Shown in pieces: positions 7,319 through 7,951 of a stretch of DNA of 7,951 bases. The notes under the pieces are model-generated. The model made no database searches. It was not told the origin of the DNA and saw only the letters and a list, made by a program, of their open reading frames with translations. The DNA comes from DHVE2 group archaeon. Lineage in GTDB: Archaea; Thermoplasmatota; Thermoplasmata; Thermoplasmatales; Aciduliprofundaceae. A program made the translations under genes and the position numbers. How positions within the stretch are numbered: position 1 is the first letter of the stretch; each line of letters begins with the position of its first letter. Location: assembly GCA_026986135.1 (NCBI GenBank), contig JALSPD010000146.1:1-7951 (forward strand). Direction: 5' to 3'.

Positions 7319-7951
7319 CTCTTCTCCCTGCTTTTTCCAACAAATATCACCGGAACGGGAGAGTGCGTGGCAATGTACTGGGCCATGTGCCCGATCTTGC
7401 ATCCAATAAAACGCCTCTTACCAACACCCATTATCACAAGATCGCTGGCGCTTATATCCCTTATTACATCATTCATACTTTTTTCAACGATTTCTCCGCC
7501 AATTTTGACACCCCAGAATTCGGCCTTCCACTCAAGATTCTTCATGATCTTTTCAGCCTGAGCATTGTCATAATTACCTTCCATTAGAAACAGAACGCGA
7601 ATATCCATCCTGTATGATGAGGCCATAAGTATGGCAAAATTCTCTGCCATCTTGCTTTTACCAGTGCCATCTGTGAGAAGAAGAAGTTTTTTGGGTGGTA
7701 TTTTGTTGCATTCTTCCGCCACAGTAAGCACTGGAATGGTGCTCTTTCTTAGCACATTGCGTACCGTGGATCCAAGTCTGTGTGCAGATGCGGTATGTTT
7801 TCTACTGTACACACGAATGGCTATAAGATCAATTTCATGAGATTTTGCATAGTGTACGATCTCCTTTGAAGGCAACCCCTCAAGAACATCGGATTTTATA
7901 TCATGAACACCGTAAGATTCCAATTTTGCTTTTGCCTCATCAACTGCATTT
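7291..7951 (-). CDS. Tandem universal-stress (UspA) domain protein (5' end missing)
   Basis: The frame stays open to the right edge (codons N-A-V-D-E-A-K-A-K precede the TTG at 7923), and the visible part starts in the middle of a Usp domain, so the gene begins outside the window. Numbering from TTG 7923: residues 1-70 are the second half of Usp domain 1 (VLEGLPSKEIVHYA, IDLIAI, GSTVRNVLRKSTIPVLTV); residues 79-197 are a whole Usp domain 2 (KKLLLLTDGTGKS, VLFLMEG, GEIVEKSMNDVIRDI, DLVIMG, HSPVPVIFVGK). A basic tail KSREKRWSKRILSR follows. The ATP-binding pattern G-x2-G-x9-G-S/T is broken in both domains: domain 1 keeps only G51-S52, and domain 2 has GVGKRRFIGCKIGH, one residue short and with His for Ser/Thr. 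The protein may therefore not bind ATP in the usual way. The soluble product is encoded just upstream of a permease gene, so a role in regulating transport or ion stress is inferred. Confidence 0.85.
   Translation of the reverse strand, partial: NAVDEAKAKLESYGVHDIKSDVLEGLPSKEIVHYAKSHEIDLIAIRVYSRKHTASAHRLGSTVRNVLRKSTIPVLTVAEECNKIPPKKLLLLTDGTGKSKMAENFAILMASSYRMDIRVLFLMEGNYDNAQAEKIMKNLEWKAEFWGVKIGGEIVEKSMNDVIRDISASDLVIMGVGKRRFIGCKIGHMAQYIATHSPVPVIFVGKSREKRWSKRILSR
7324..7328 (-). promoter_or_regulatory. Weak Shine-Dalgarno site of the permease gene
   Basis: On the minus strand GGGAG (7328-7324), followed by AAGAG, precedes the GTG at 7318 with a 5-nt gap, inside the usp coding sequence. It supports the GTG start, since the next in-frame ATG would remove the first membrane helix. 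Confidence 0.45.

Noticed and set aside
7319..7402. N-terminal extension of the permease to the ATG at 7402
   Set aside because: The extra residues are hydrophilic, Cys/His-rich and overlap the usp coding region; GTG 7318 places the first membrane helix near the N-terminus and has an upstream GGGAG.

Overview
The window looks archaeal, most likely from a peptide-fermenting, Aciduliprofundum-like member of the Thermoplasmata; this taxonomic guess is inference, not proof. The reasons are a fused alpha-beta ADP-forming acetyl-CoA synthetase (the archaeal way of making ATP from acyl-CoA), heavy use of ATA for Ile and AGA/AGG for Arg, two small genes whose starts lie about 25-30 nt downstream of TATA boxes (leaderless style), and a giant CARDB/VWA/jelly-roll surface protein. 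Both window edges cut through genes.

Layout. Positions 2-3427 (+) hold the C-terminal 1141 codons of a large multidomain, probably exported protein: CARDB, half of a jelly-roll domain, a VWA domain with intact MIDAS, a complete jelly roll, a Gly/Ser linker, the other half of the first jelly roll, and a final jelly roll. A hairpin plus T-run terminator overlaps its stop codon, and the same T-run merges into the TATA box of a 51-residue two-helix membrane protein (3473-3628, +). Facing it, 7 nt away, is a 57-residue soluble protein of unknown function (3636-3809, -) with a clear BRE/TATA promoter. Divergent from that is acd (3952-6048, +), started by a strong Shine-Dalgarno site. It converges, with a 17-nt overlap of the 3' ends, on a minus-strand pair: a tandem-UspA protein (7291 to the right edge, 5' end missing) followed by an ArsB/NhaD-type ion permease (6032-7318) that starts inside the usp gene.

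How the genes relate. acd is a housekeeping energy-conservation gene. The usp-permease pair has a 28-nt overlap and is almost certainly co-transcribed, which suggests that the Usp protein modulates, or is co-induced with, the transporter. The big surface protein and the small membrane protein are separate transcription units. No mobile elements, CRISPR arrays, tRNA or rRNA genes were seen. The most unusual item is the surface protein, in which a VWA-plus-jelly-roll cassette appears to be inserted into another jelly-roll domain, with a sharp drop in GC content at the left junction.
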